NCBI RefSeq assembly: GCF_016907495.1
Contig: NZ_JAFBCC010000001.1
Span: 992,001 to 1,056,000, forward strand
Source of the DNA: Arthrobacter tumbae
Lineage (GTDB): Bacteria; Actinomycetota; Actinomycetes; Actinomycetales; Micrococcaceae
DNA length: 64,000 bases
Direction: 5' to 3'
The notes below the pieces were generated by a model. That model did no database searches. It saw only the letters and a list, made by a program, of their open reading frames with translations, and was not told the origin of the DNA. The position numbers were made by a program, and so were the translations under genes. Below are positions 1 to 8,478 of this stretch, in pieces; positions within the stretch are counted from its first letter, which is position 1, and each line of letters opens with the position of its first letter.

Positions 1-1061
1 TCCCGGACGCCCGTCTGGCCGCCGAGGAGTCCCAGGAATCCTGCCAGCGGCCGGACAAGGATGAGGAAAGCGAAGGCAAGAACGACGTCGGTCCACCCGA
101 TGGTGTCAAGGAGCCCCCTCGCGATGGCCCCGCCCAGCAGCACCAGGATGACAACGGAGAGCAGTCGCTCAAGCTGCTCCACATAGCTGTGCAGTATGCG
201 GTGATAACCGTGGTTCCGCTCCGCTGCCCGGATGGTGATGGCGCAGACAAAGACGGCGACGAATCCGTAGCCCTCGAACGTCTCTGTGAGCCCATAAGCC
301 AGGAACGTTGCGGCGAGCGCAACAAACCCTTCGGAGCGGTTGGACATCCGGAATGATTCCGCACGCGAGGAAAAGAAGAGGCGCCCCAGGAATTTGCCTG
401 TGCCATATCCGAGCAGAACACCGAACCCGATGCGCCACAGGACGTCCACCAGGAACCACTGCGGGAACCAGGCACCAGGGGCGGCGCCGACCATGCTGAT
501 GGTGATCGCGAGGTACACGAATGGGAAGGCGAGGCCGTCATTGAGGCCGGCCTCGCTGGTGAGCCCGAACCGGACCTCGTCCTCACGGTCAAACCCTTCC
601 TCACCGTCCGCAGGCTCACCGACCTGGACTTCCGAGGCCAGTACCGGATCCGTGGGAGCCAGTGCGGCGGCGACCAGGATGGCGCTGGCCAGACCGAGCC
701 CCAGGAACACGTAGCCCAGGACGGCGAAGACGAGGATGCACACCGGCATGACGATCGCGAGCAGGCGCCACGTGGTGGACCATGACCTCCAGCCGAGCGG
801 CCGGTCGAGTGCAAGGCCCGCTCCCATCAGGGAGATGATTACGCAGACCTCAGTGAGGTGGGTGGTGACCTCCCCGTACTTCACCGGGTCAGGCGTGGGT
901 AGGTAGTCGATGAGTGCGAAGGCAAGGACTCCGGCCGCGAGGAACACCATGGGCATCGAGATGGGCGCACGCCGCAGCAGGCGGGGCAGCAGCGCTGCCG
1001 CAAAGACGACGACGCCGAGAACCGTGTAGATGATGCTGGGTCCCTCAAACAGTTTGAGCAC
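1..1061 (-). CDS. Cation:proton antiporter, CPA1-like (partial, 3' end outside window)
   Basis: An open frame runs leftward from GTG 1061 to the window edge without a stop, so at least 353 residues are seen and the C-terminus is missing. The protein is a multi-span membrane protein. It carries APTDPVLASEV and, further on, GLNDGLAFPF, the Asp-containing segments typical of the ion-binding core of CPA1/NhaP sodium(potassium)/proton antiporters. It would exchange cations for protons at the cytoplasmic membrane. GTG 1061 was chosen because AGAAGGAA lies just upstream and the translation opens into the first membrane segment; ATG 1080 is out of frame. It is divergent from the diguanylate cyclase gene, with about 115 bp between. 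Ion specificity cannot be read from sequence. Confidence 0.88.
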   Translation of the reverse strand, partial: MLKLFEGPSIIYTVLGVVVFAAALLPRLLRRAPISMPMVFLAAGVLAFALIDYLPTPDPVKYGEVTTHLTEVCVIISLMGAGLALDRPLGWRSWSTTWRLLAIVMPVCILVFAVLGYVFLGLGLASAILVAAALAPTDPVLASEVQVGEPADGEEGFDREDEVRFGLTSEAGLNDGLAFPFVYLAITISMVGAAPGAWFPQWFLVDVLWRIGFGVLLGYGTGKFLGRLFFSSRAESFRMSNRSEGFVALAATFLAYGLTETFEGYGFVAVFVCAITIRAAERNHGYHRILHSYVEQLERLLSVVILVLLGGAIARGLLDTIGWTDVVLAFAFLILVRPLAGFLGLLGGQTGVR

Positions 1062-1176
1062 TCTGGTTCCTTCTCGTCATGGATGTTGCCTAAAGATACT
1101 CGGCCAGCAGTTCTTCGTCGCGGGCGCCGGCAAGGGATGGGATACTTGTCCCTATCTCGACGCCGCGGGGGGCCTC

Positions 1177-2337
1177 ATGGAATTTCTCGACACGACCACC
1201 CTGCGTGTGGTGTTCGCAGTGGTGGCCGTGACGCTGCTGGGTCTCTTCTATTTCGTGACCTTCCAGCGCACGCGTTCGGTCTACAGCGCGTGGTGGTGTG
1301 CTGCCCTTGCCCTGTTCCTCACGGGCTCCGCCGCGTACCTGCTTGATGGAACTGCCCACCAGGTCTGGGCCAACCCCACCGGTAACGCGCTGCTGGTGCT
1401 CGGAGCGGCCAGCGTCTGGGCCGGCGCCAGAACGCTGCGCGCACGCGGACCGCGCACCTGGCAGCTTCTCGCGGGACCGCTGGTGACCCTGCTGGCCTCG
1501 GCCCTGGACAGCCCGGCGACCAACGACTGGTCCGGCGGACCCGTGTTCCTCGGGTTCATGTGCCTGTTCCTGGCCCTAGCTTCCGCAGAACTGTGGGCGA
1601 TCAAGCGCTCCTACAGCAGAGTCACAAAAGCCCTGGCGCTGGCCTCCGGCCTCCTCGCTGTCTACTATCTGGGCCGGTGGCTCGTCTTCCTGGTGGAAGG
1701 GCCGGACGGACCGACCTTCACCACCTACTTCGACTCAGCAATCACCACGCTCATCACGCTGGTGCTCCTGGTAGTGGTTTCCTTCAGCATGGCCGCGCTC
1801 AGTAACGAGCAGGTGACCCGTGATCTTCACCTTCGCGCCACCCGTGACGGACTCACCGGCCTGCTCAACCGCTCCGGATTCGACGACCTCGCCGTCAACG
1901 AGCTGAAACGGATCAGGGGCAACGGGACCCCCGGCGCACTGGTGCTGGCGGACCTAGACCATTTCAAGACCGTGAATGACACCCATGGCCACGCGGCGGG
2001 GGATGTGGTCCTCCAGGCTTTCGCGGACATCTGCGTGGGCACCGTACGGTCCACTGATCTGGTCGGCCGCCACGGTGGGGAGGAGTTCGTCATACTGCTG
2101 TCCGGTGCAGACGCGAACCGTGCCGAAACCATCGTGAATCAGCTCAGCGCCCGCTTTGCACTCGCTACCTTCGCCGAGGGGTTCGAGCCGCCGACCGTCA
2201 GTTACGGCATCGCCTCCGTCGACGCGGAATCAACGGACCTCGCCGCCGTCATCGCCACCGCGGACGCCGCCCTGTATGAGGCCAAATCACTCGGCCGCAA
2301 CCGGGCCGTCCAAGGCTCCACAGGTCGCAGGGGCTGA
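1177..2337 (+). CDS. Membrane diguanylate cyclase (GGDEF domain)
   Basis: This 386-residue protein has about six hydrophobic spans in residues 10-205 (no recognised extracellular sensor) followed by a GGDEF domain at about 215-380. The active-site loop is GGEEF at 300-304. The metal/GTP segment LADLDHFKTVND precedes it. An inhibitory I-site RxxD (RSTD, 291-294) sits exactly five residues before GGEEF. It should therefore be an active, product-inhibited cyclase making c-di-GMP at the membrane. ATG 1177 was chosen over an earlier in-frame codon at 1030 because the earlier one lies inside the divergent antiporter gene. The YbaK-like gene starts 5 bp after its stop, suggesting co-transcription. 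Confidence 0.92.
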   Translation: MEFLDTTTLRVVFAVVAVTLLGLFYFVTFQRTRSVYSAWWCAALALFLTGSAAYLLDGTAHQVWANPTGNALLVLGAASVWAGARTLRARGPRTWQLLAGPLVTLLASALDSPATNDWSGGPVFLGFMCLFLALASAELWAIKRSYSRVTKALALASGLLAVYYLGRWLVFLVEGPDGPTFTTYFDSAITTLITLVLLVVVSFSMAALSNEQVTRDLHLRATRDGLTGLLNRSGFDDLAVNELKRIRGNGTPGALVLADLDHFKTVNDTHGHAAGDVVLQAFADICVGTVRSTDLVGRHGGEEFVILLSGADANRAETIVNQLSARFALATFAEGFEPPTVSYGIASVDAESTDLAAVIATADAALYEAKSLGRNRAVQGSTGRRG

Positions 2338-2341
2338 AGCG

Positions 2342-2833
2342 GTGGGACGACGCATCGCTTCCGCCGCGACTCCTGCCACGGCACTGTTGACCAGACTGGG
2401 CATTCAGTACCGCACGCTCAGCTACATGCATGACCCCTCGGCCGAGCACTACGGAACCGAAGCCGCGGAGAAACTGGCGGTTGATCCCGCGCGCGTCTTC
2501 AAGACGCTCATGGTGGACGCCGGCACCCAATTGGCCGTCGCCGTCGTTCCCGTCAGCCGCCTACTGGACCTCAAAGCGATGGGCGCCGCGTGCGGAAGCA
2601 AGCGCGCAGCCATGGCGGACCGCGCCGCTGCGGAGCGGCGGACCGGGTATGTGCTCGGCGGAATCTCACCGCTCGCGCAGCGGCACCGCAGCCCGCTGGT
2701 GCTCGATGAATCCGCGCTGGCTTTCGAGACGATCCTCGTCTCGGGCGGCCGCCGGGGACTTGAGATCGAGCTCGCGCCCGCGGACCTCCTTAGTGCGACA
2801 GACGGCACGACGGCGGCCCTCACCCCCGCTTGA
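2342..2833 (+). CDS. YbaK/EbsC-family aminoacyl-tRNA deacylase
   Basis: The 163-residue product matches the YbaK family in length and in its sequence (TPATALLTRLGI, HYGTEAAEKLAVDPARVFKT, and a C-terminal GGISPLAQ segment). Family members hydrolyse mischarged Cys-tRNA(Pro) in the cytoplasm as a trans-editing factor. GTG 2342, only 5 bp after the preceding stop and preceded by AGGGGC, gives the usual family N-terminus ending in TPA; longer starts would lie inside the cyclase gene. Family assignment is strong, the exact tRNA substrate is inferred from the family. Confidence 0.88.
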   Translation: MGRRIASAATPATALLTRLGIQYRTLSYMHDPSAEHYGTEAAEKLAVDPARVFKTLMVDAGTQLAVAVVPVSRLLDLKAMGAACGSKRAAMADRAAAERRTGYVLGGISPLAQRHRSPLVLDESALAFETILVSGGRRGLEIELAPADLLSATDGTTAALTPA

Positions 2834-2888
2834 CCGCCCGTATTACTGTGGTTCCAGTTGTTTCAACCCCCAGCAGACGAGAGCACCC

Positions 2889-3818
2889 GTGCACAGTCAG
2901 GACATATTGGCGGTCGTTAACGCGTCCGCCGGAACCGCGTACCGCCGCAGTGTCGACGCCGTTACCTCCTTCCTTGCCTCCGCTTCGGCCAGGCGGGGCA
3001 CGTCCTTTGAACTTGCACGGACCGAGGACCTGGACGCGCTGGATTCAGCCCTCGGAAGCCTCGACGGCAGGCAGCTGGTGCTGCTGGGCGGTGACGGCTC
3101 GGTCCACGCCGCAATTCAGTGCCTGCATCAGACCGGGGCGCTGGGTGCAGCCGGGCCGATCGGCATCATCCCCGTGGGAACGGGAAATGATCTTGCGCGT
3201 TCACTGAAACTTCCAGCCGACCCGCTCCAGGCCGCCGAATGTGTGATGTCCGGGCAGGCACGCACGATGGAACTCCTGGTCAGTGAGGACCGCACCGCCG
3301 TCAACGCTGTCCATGTGGGAATCGGTGCGGATGCCGCGGCCAAGGGCGCGGAGCTGAAGCAGAAGCTGAAAAAGGTGAAGGCCGGAAAGCTCGGGTACCC
3401 GCTGGGTGCCGTCGCTGCGGGGTTCAGCTCTCCGGGGCAGCACCTCAGCGTGCGGGTGGACGGCGAACTGCTTCATGACGGATCCCGTCCGCTGCTGATG
3501 GCAGCCCTCGGCCTCGGCGGCACCGTAGGCGGAGGTGCCCGGCTCATACCGGACGCCAACCCGCATGACGGGTTTGTCGACGTCGTGCTCTGGGAATCAG
3601 TGGGTCCCGCTGCACGGGTGGGATACGCCCTGGGACTCAAGAGCGGCGACCACGCGCGGCGCACGGACGTGCGGATCGGGCGCGGAGAGGCTGTTGAAAT
3701 CACCGTGGTTGACGGTGATGGCTTCCGGGTCAGCAACGACGGCGAACTGTGGGGTCCGTTCCAGCACCGCCGCTGGGACGTGGTGTGTGATGCCTGGCAG
3801 GTCATCGCCCCGCAGTAG
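2889..3818 (+). CDS. Diacylglycerol/lipid kinase family protein (DagK-like)
   Basis: This 309-residue protein has the DAGK catalytic fold signature: an N-terminal ILAVVNASAG segment, the nucleotide loop LLGGDGSVHAA and GIIPVGTGNDLARSL. The C-terminal half (about 130-309) is the beta-sandwich lipid-binding part. The family phosphorylates diacylglycerol or related lipids using ATP at the inner face of the membrane. GTG 2889 begins just before the ILAVVN strand; the frame is open much further upstream but overlaps the YbaK-like gene there. An inverted repeat follows 120 bp downstream. Substrate is not determined by sequence. Confidence 0.88.
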   Translation: MHSQDILAVVNASAGTAYRRSVDAVTSFLASASARRGTSFELARTEDLDALDSALGSLDGRQLVLLGGDGSVHAAIQCLHQTGALGAAGPIGIIPVGTGNDLARSLKLPADPLQAAECVMSGQARTMELLVSEDRTAVNAVHVGIGADAAAKGAELKQKLKKVKAGKLGYPLGAVAAGFSSPGQHLSVRVDGELLHDGSRPLLMAALGLGGTVGGGARLIPDANPHDGFVDVVLWESVGPAARVGYALGLKSGDHARRTDVRIGRGEAVEITVVDGDGFRVSNDGELWGPFQHRRWDVVCDAWQVIAPQ

Positions 3819-3936
3819 CTTCCCGCGCCGCCGCTCCGCGCCGCAGCAAACGGCACTGTTTACCGGGTATTCCCACAGCGCCCGCCAAGTTCACTCAAGG
3901 TTTCCACAAGAGTGGCGGAGCACTCTATCTCCATGG

Positions 3937-3959
3937 CAATCAGCCCAGTAGGCTGATTG
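3937..3959. repeat. Inverted repeat with a third copy at 4003
   Basis: CAATCAGCC (3937-3945), a 5-base loop, then GGCTGATTG (3951-3959) forms a perfect 9-bp stem. GGCTGATTG occurs again in direct orientation at 4003-4011, about 70 bp before the M23 peptidase start. The stem could end the lipid-kinase transcript, though no T tract follows. The extra copy rather suggests a regulator site or leader element for the M23 gene. Confidence 0.4.
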
Positions 3960-4077
3960 TCAGCCACCAGTAATCAAGGGCCCCTCGCGGGCACCTGACG
4001 AAGGCTGATTGTTCGGATTCCTCCCCGGGGTTCGGTCGGAATGGACCTTCAACAGGGGAAACACATGGGGAGTAGCA

Positions 4078-5808
4078 GTGAGTGAAGTCAGGCCGGTGTC
4101 CGGCCACAGCGTTCTGAGGAGCCGTCGTCGTGCGGTTCGGTCGGGAGTGAGCGTTTGCCTTGCTCTGGCTGTCATTTACTCCTTTGGTTATCCCGGATCC
4201 ACCCCGTTGACCTCGTTGACCTCCGGGGCAGGTGCAACCGGAACCGTGCTCGCACAGGGAGCCGGAAGCTTCGCTGACGCCATCGTTCCGCCTACCGGGT
4301 ACGTGGGTGAGCAGCAGCTCGTCACCCCGGAGACGACGTCGCCTTTCGGCACCACGGATTCGCTGGTACCAGGGCGTGCGGTTCCCGGTGCGGAGGAGTC
4401 CTCCCGTGCCACGGCACCCGCTGCCAAGACGTCATCGGTTGAGGCCCTCAGCTCCATGCCGCGCCCGGGCAAGGGCATGCTCATTTCTCCGCTTCAGTTC
4501 CTGACCCCGAGTTCGCCGTTCGGCCTTCGCACGAGCCCCATCACCGGGGAACACGATGAATTCCACACCGGCCAGGACTTTGCGGCGCCCTGCGGCACCC
4601 GGGTCTTCTCAGCGGATGCCGGTGTTGTCCGTGCTGCCGGCTGGCACCCCTGGGGCGGCGGAAACCGTGTGGAACTCGACCACGGCAACGGTCTGGTCAC
4701 CACCTACAATCACCTCGAGGGAATCGGGGTAGAGGCCGGCGACCGCGTGGGCGCCGGGCAGGTCATCGCCACCGTAGGCACCACAGGCTGGTCCACGGGC
4801 TGCCACCTGCATTTCGAGACCATCCTCAACGGCGGTCACGCTGATCCCGGCGGCTGGAAGCTGCTTCCGCTGGACGGCAGTGGTCCGGTTGAGATGCCGA
4901 GCCTGGTCAACTTCACACCGGGAACAGGAAGCGGGAACGACGACGACACCGCCTGGGTTGCCTACCTCGCCACCTCTGAGGCCATTGAGCCGGTTGCGGT
5001 GAAGTCGCCTGCCCGTGTGGACGCCGAAGTAGCTGCTCAGGGACCGCGGTCCAGCGGCAGGGCATCGTCCAGCACCAAGTCCTCGAGCAGCAAGACCTCG
5101 AGCGGCGCGTCTTCGAGCGCATCGTCTTCGAGCGATGAGAAGCCTGCACAGCCCTCGGGTACACCGAGCACGTCGGTTCCCGGAACGTCAACCGCGCCTT
5201 CCAAGCCGGGTACGCCGTCGGGCACACCTTCCGGAACGCCGTCGGGGACCCCGTCACCCACCAAGCCGGGTACACCGCCGCCTTCATCATCAACCGACCC
5301 GACGCCGCCGGTCACCTCGGATCCGACCCCGCCAGTCACCGAAACCCCGACGCCACCGGTCACGGACACGCCGACGCCGCCCGTGGACGCAACACCACCA
5401 GTCGACCCGACACCACCAGTGGACCCGACACCGGTTGTTCCAGACCCAACGCCGGTAGACCCGACACCGCCGGTCACAGAGACGCCAACACCACCCGTGG
5501 TGGACCCAACCCTACCTGTCGTCCCGGACCCAGCGCCGGCCGACCCGCCACCTGCCCCAAGCACCCCACCTCCCGCTACTCCCCCGACGGTCTCGGTGAC
5601 CGATCCTGTGGAGGCTTGTGATCCTGCGATCGACCCGGAGGCCATCGTCGTCGACCCGGTCACCAAAGAGCCGGTGCTGGACCCGGTAACGAAGGAGCCG
5701 ATCACGGCTGCGGAGCTGTGCGCTTCGGCAGCCGTCCAACCAACGCCTGGGATCACCGGGACAGAGATTGCGCGGGAAGCCGATCCCGCACTGACTACGA
5801 CGCCGTAG
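4078..5808 (+). CDS. Secreted M23-family peptidase with Pro/Thr-rich C-terminal region
   Basis: The 576-residue protein starts with basic residues and a hydrophobic span (about 20-37), so it is exported or membrane anchored. An M23/LytM domain spans about 140-255: HTGQDF supplies the zinc HxxxD (H163, D167) and CHLHFE supplies H243/H245. Such enzymes cleave peptidoglycan cross-bridges. A Ser-rich linker (about 320-360) leads into a long low-complexity region of TPPV/PTPPV-type repeats to about residue 500. The last 70 residues are acidic, contain two Cys and repeat DPVTKEPV / DPVTKEPI. GTG 4078 has GGGGAG just upstream. The repeats probably span the cell wall. A terminator follows at 5826-5850. 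Confidence 0.87.
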   Translation: MSEVRPVSGHSVLRSRRRAVRSGVSVCLALAVIYSFGYPGSTPLTSLTSGAGATGTVLAQGAGSFADAIVPPTGYVGEQQLVTPETTSPFGTTDSLVPGRAVPGAEESSRATAPAAKTSSVEALSSMPRPGKGMLISPLQFLTPSSPFGLRTSPITGEHDEFHTGQDFAAPCGTRVFSADAGVVRAAGWHPWGGGNRVELDHGNGLVTTYNHLEGIGVEAGDRVGAGQVIATVGTTGWSTGCHLHFETILNGGHADPGGWKLLPLDGSGPVEMPSLVNFTPGTGSGNDDDTAWVAYLATSEAIEPVAVKSPARVDAEVAAQGPRSSGRASSSTKSSSSKTSSGASSSASSSSDEKPAQPSGTPSTSVPGTSTAPSKPGTPSGTPSGTPSGTPSPTKPGTPPPSSSTDPTPPVTSDPTPPVTETPTPPVTDTPTPPVDATPPVDPTPPVDPTPVVPDPTPVDPTPPVTETPTPPVVDPTLPVVPDPAPADPPPAPSTPPPATPPTVSVTDPVEACDPAIDPEAIVVDPVTKEPVLDPVTKEPITAAELCASAAVQPTPGITGTEIAREADPALTTTP

Positions 5809-5825
5809 CCACCTGTAGAACTCGA

Positions 5826-5850
5826 AGAGCGCCGGAAGCCCCGGCGCTCT
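5826..5850 (+). terminator. Rho-independent terminator after the M23 gene
   Basis: A perfect 10-bp stem (5826-5835 with 5841-5850), 5-base loop, GC-rich, is followed by TAGTGTTT. It lies 18 bp after the M23 stop codon. Confidence 0.8.
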
Positions 5851-5984
5851 TAGTGTTTCTCGACCGTTTCGTCAAGATGCCAGGGCGATATTGGCACCAA
5901 TAAGGGCCCAAGTTCGCCAAACAGTTGCTTGCCCCAAGTAACGTCGTGAATCCCCCCTCTCTGAGACCCCGGAGGTTTACGACC

Positions 5985-7145
5985 ATGGGAAAGCCCTTCC
6001 CGTTTCATGCACGACTCGCACTCCTGGGCACTGCCGCCCTGGCTGCGCCCCTCCTTGTTGGCCCGCCCGCCGTTGCCAACTTCCCTTCCACCGAAGGAAA
6101 AACCAGCACCGCCAGCATCCTCACCTATGACGACACAATTGCCGAGCTCACCAAACTCGAGAGCAACAGCCGTTTTCCCGTCGACGTCTTCACTCTCGGA
6201 GAAGCCGGCACCGCCGTCAACCAGAGCGAGCAGGGCCGCGACCTCTTCGTGGCCACGGTAGGCAACGGCCCCGAGGATGTCTGGGTGCAGGGACGCATCC
6301 ACGGCAACGAACCCTACGGCGCCGAATCCATCCTCACCCTCCTGAAGGACCTGGGCACGAACGGCTCGGCCGAGTACCAGCAGATCCGCGACGCGTTCAC
6401 CATCCACTTCATCCCCATGTACAACCCGGACGGTAGCGAACTGAACATCCGCCAGACAGTCCTCTACGACGACGCAACCGGCGAGCCGCTCCTGAACGAT
6501 GCCGGCCAGCAGCAGCGCATCGACCTCAACCGCGATTGGGTTGCGGACAAATTCCAGGCGGACGAGTCGATCGCGTTCTATGAGTACTGGACCATGGTCA
6601 AGCCGGATTACGGCATTGACATCCATCACCAGGGCCTGAAGAAGCAGTTCGGAACGGGCGACGACGTCACCCTGTCCCTCGGCATCTCGCTGGCGCCCGG
6701 CGGCCCTACCCTGCCCACGCTGCAGGGCGGCGCCTATGACGTGCTGACGCGTCAGATGCACGGCTACGTGTTCCAGGAGCTGTCGAAGTACGGCTACATC
6801 ACCATGGACCGCTACCAGGTGGGTGGGAACCTGGAAATCGACATCAAAGGCGGTGTGGTCTCCGCGATGATGCTGGGGCTCAATTACCAGGGCCTGAATC
6901 CCACCGGGCACTCAAACCCTGTGGTCTTCTTCGAGACGTCCGGCAATACCAGCGAAGGCAGCCTCGGCCAGAAAGCCCGTGGCAAGAGCATCCAGCAAAA
7001 CGTCCTCGCCATGAGGACCCTGCTGTCCGGCCTGGCAGCCGATGAGGTCCAGCAGGTTGATCCGGACGTCTGGGAAGAGATCCCGCATGCACCGGTTGCG
7101 GGTTACAGCACCGACTACGCAGGCACCATCCCCGTCTCTTTCTGA
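5985..7145 (+). CDS. Secreted M14-family zinc carboxypeptidase (copy 1)
   Basis: The 386-residue product begins with a classical signal peptide (cleavage near PAVA-NF, residue 31). The M14 zinc site is visible: HGNE (H106, E109), DLNRDW around 181-185, IDIHHQG (H214/H215), and a likely catalytic glutamate in FFETSG (E317). Family members remove C-terminal amino acids or act on cell-wall peptides outside the cell. ATG 5985 has GGAGG at 5971-5975. The gene is followed after 78 bp by a second M14 gene of similar architecture, so the pair probably arose by duplication and diverged. Confidence 0.9.
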   Translation: MGKPFPFHARLALLGTAALAAPLLVGPPAVANFPSTEGKTSTASILTYDDTIAELTKLESNSRFPVDVFTLGEAGTAVNQSEQGRDLFVATVGNGPEDVWVQGRIHGNEPYGAESILTLLKDLGTNGSAEYQQIRDAFTIHFIPMYNPDGSELNIRQTVLYDDATGEPLLNDAGQQQRIDLNRDWVADKFQADESIAFYEYWTMVKPDYGIDIHHQGLKKQFGTGDDVTLSLGISLAPGGPTLPTLQGGAYDVLTRQMHGYVFQELSKYGYITMDRYQVGGNLEIDIKGGVVSAMMLGLNYQGLNPTGHSNPVVFFETSGNTSEGSLGQKARGKSIQQNVLAMRTLLSGLAADEVQQVDPDVWEEIPHAPVAGYSTDYAGTIPVSF

Positions 7146-7223
7146 TCCACCCTGCTCACCAATTCACTGCATCCCACCCTCAACCGCATCGAAATATCCG
7201 CATTGAAAGGAACACCCTTCCCT

Positions 7224-8258
7224 GTGAAGAAATCACTTGCAGCAGCAGCGCTCGCCGGCGCGCTCACCATCTCCTCTGTTGCCGTCGCCGCACCTACGTT
7301 CGGCGTCGGCGAGGGGCCGGGCTACAACGGCAACGAAACCATCAACACGTCCATCCTCCGTACCTATGATGAGCTGGCCAGCTTCCTGAAGACCCAGGAT
7401 GCCAGGCAGGACGCCATGGAACTGGAGGTCATCGGACAGTCGGTCAAGGGCCGCGACCTGTACCTCGCGAAGTACATCTCCGACCCGGATAACCCGACCA
7501 TCCTTTTCCTTACCCAACAGCACGGCAATGAACAGCTCACCACTGAGGGTGCCCTCGAATTCATCAAGCACCTGGGCACCGGCAAGACGGGGAACGTGCT
7601 CGACGGCGTCAACATCCTTGTGGTGCCGATGCTGAACCCCGACGGCGCAATGGGCGACGTCGACTTCTCCCTTGATGACTACATCGCCAGCGGCGACCGC
7701 CATCTCACCCGGTACAACGCCGTGGAGGTGGACCTTAACCGGGACCACGTCGCCAAGATTCAGCCGGAGACCCAGGCCCTGCACTACAACGTCATGGCGA
7801 AATACAACATCGACTACATGATCGACCTGCACCACCAGGGCACCAACAGCGAACGTGACGGCGAACTGGTGTCCGGTTCGATCCTGCACCCCACCACGCC
7901 GAACGTCGATCCGGCTGTGCTCGAGGGGTCAAAGCGCCTTGGCGCAGTGGTGTTCGACGCCGTGGACTCCACCGGTTGGGGCCACCTCGGCAAGTACAGC
8001 GGCGGTTCGGCCGAGACCATCAGCCGCAACGGAATCGCCGTCGAGTACGGGATTTCCACCCTGCTGTTCGAGATGCGCGGTATGTCGGACCACGAACGGG
8101 AATCGGCCGTGCTCGGCCAGAAGAGCAATGGCTACCTGATCAAGCAGACCGTCACCACGCTCGATGCGTCGGTGCGTGCAATCGCTGATGGGTCAATCAA
8201 TACGGCGGACACGTCCTTCTGGGACACGCTCGCCACGCAGAACACCCGTTCGGAATAG
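7224..8258 (+). CDS. Secreted M14-family zinc carboxypeptidase (copy 2)
   Basis: The 344-residue protein has a signal peptide ending near AVAAP (residue 23) and an M14 catalytic domain with HGNE (H100, E103), VDLNRDH (around 169-174), IDLHHQG (H203/H204) and LFEMRG (E283) as probable catalytic glutamate. It is paralogous to the preceding gene but lacks about 40 residues. GTG 7224 was chosen because AAAGGA lies about 12 bp upstream; a TTG at 7203 is in frame but has no ribosome site. A strong terminator follows 17 bp after the stop, so the two peptidases may share a transcript. Substrate is unknown. Confidence 0.88.
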   Translation: MKKSLAAAALAGALTISSVAVAAPTFGVGEGPGYNGNETINTSILRTYDELASFLKTQDARQDAMELEVIGQSVKGRDLYLAKYISDPDNPTILFLTQQHGNEQLTTEGALEFIKHLGTGKTGNVLDGVNILVVPMLNPDGAMGDVDFSLDDYIASGDRHLTRYNAVEVDLNRDHVAKIQPETQALHYNVMAKYNIDYMIDLHHQGTNSERDGELVSGSILHPTTPNVDPAVLEGSKRLGAVVFDAVDSTGWGHLGKYSGGSAETISRNGIAVEYGISTLLFEMRGMSDHERESAVLGQKSNGYLIKQTVTTLDASVRAIADGSINTADTSFWDTLATQNTRSE

Positions 8259-8274
8259 CTCGGAGAGATTCTAC

Positions 8275-8311
8275 AAGGGGCGGTGTCCGTGCAAGGCGGA
8301 CACCGCCCCTT
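8275..8311 (+). terminator. Rho-independent terminator after the M14 pair
   Basis: A perfect 15-bp stem (8275-8289 with 8297-8311), 7-base loop, with a short T run closing it. It is placed 17 bp after the second M14 stop codon. Confidence 0.88.
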
Positions 8312-8366
8312 TCAGTTGCTGCCGGCTTAACAGCAGCGGCGTGGCTGAGGGAGCGTAGTCTCGATA

Positions 8367-8404
8367 GTAGGAAACCCGTCCGTCCTGACGGTCTGGCTTC
8401 CTAC
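8367..8404 (+). promoter_or_regulatory. Inverted-repeat leader upstream of the first GAF-ANTAR gene
   Basis: GTAGGAA (8367-8373) pairs with TTCCTAC (8398-8404), enclosing CCGTC / GACGG (8380-8384 and 8387-8391). It lies 75-110 bp before the ANTAR gene at 8479. ANTAR domains bind paired RNA stem-loops, so this could be an autoregulatory leader, but it could equally be an operator. No promoter elements were assigned. Confidence 0.3.
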
Positions 8405-8478
8405 GGGCGGGGTGCGCATCGAGTAGCCTGCCGTCAGTCGGGGTTGTTGCTCTGGCGCTTGTACAGAATTGAGGCCGC

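Noticed and set aside
1030..1176. Longer N-terminus for the diguanylate cyclase
   Set aside because: The extension lies inside the divergent antiporter start, lacks a ribosome site and has no membrane or domain character.
3819..4077. Possible c-di-AMP (ydaO-type) riboswitch before the M23 peptidase
   Set aside because: Such riboswitches precede some actinobacterial cell-wall hydrolases, but the conserved core was not recognisable here. A covariance-model search would decide.
5037..5756. Gly/Val-rich 239-codon frame that looks like a PE-PGRS or silk-like protein
   Set aside because: It is the reverse complement of the Pro/Thr repeat region of the M23 gene; the repeat content is a mirror effect.
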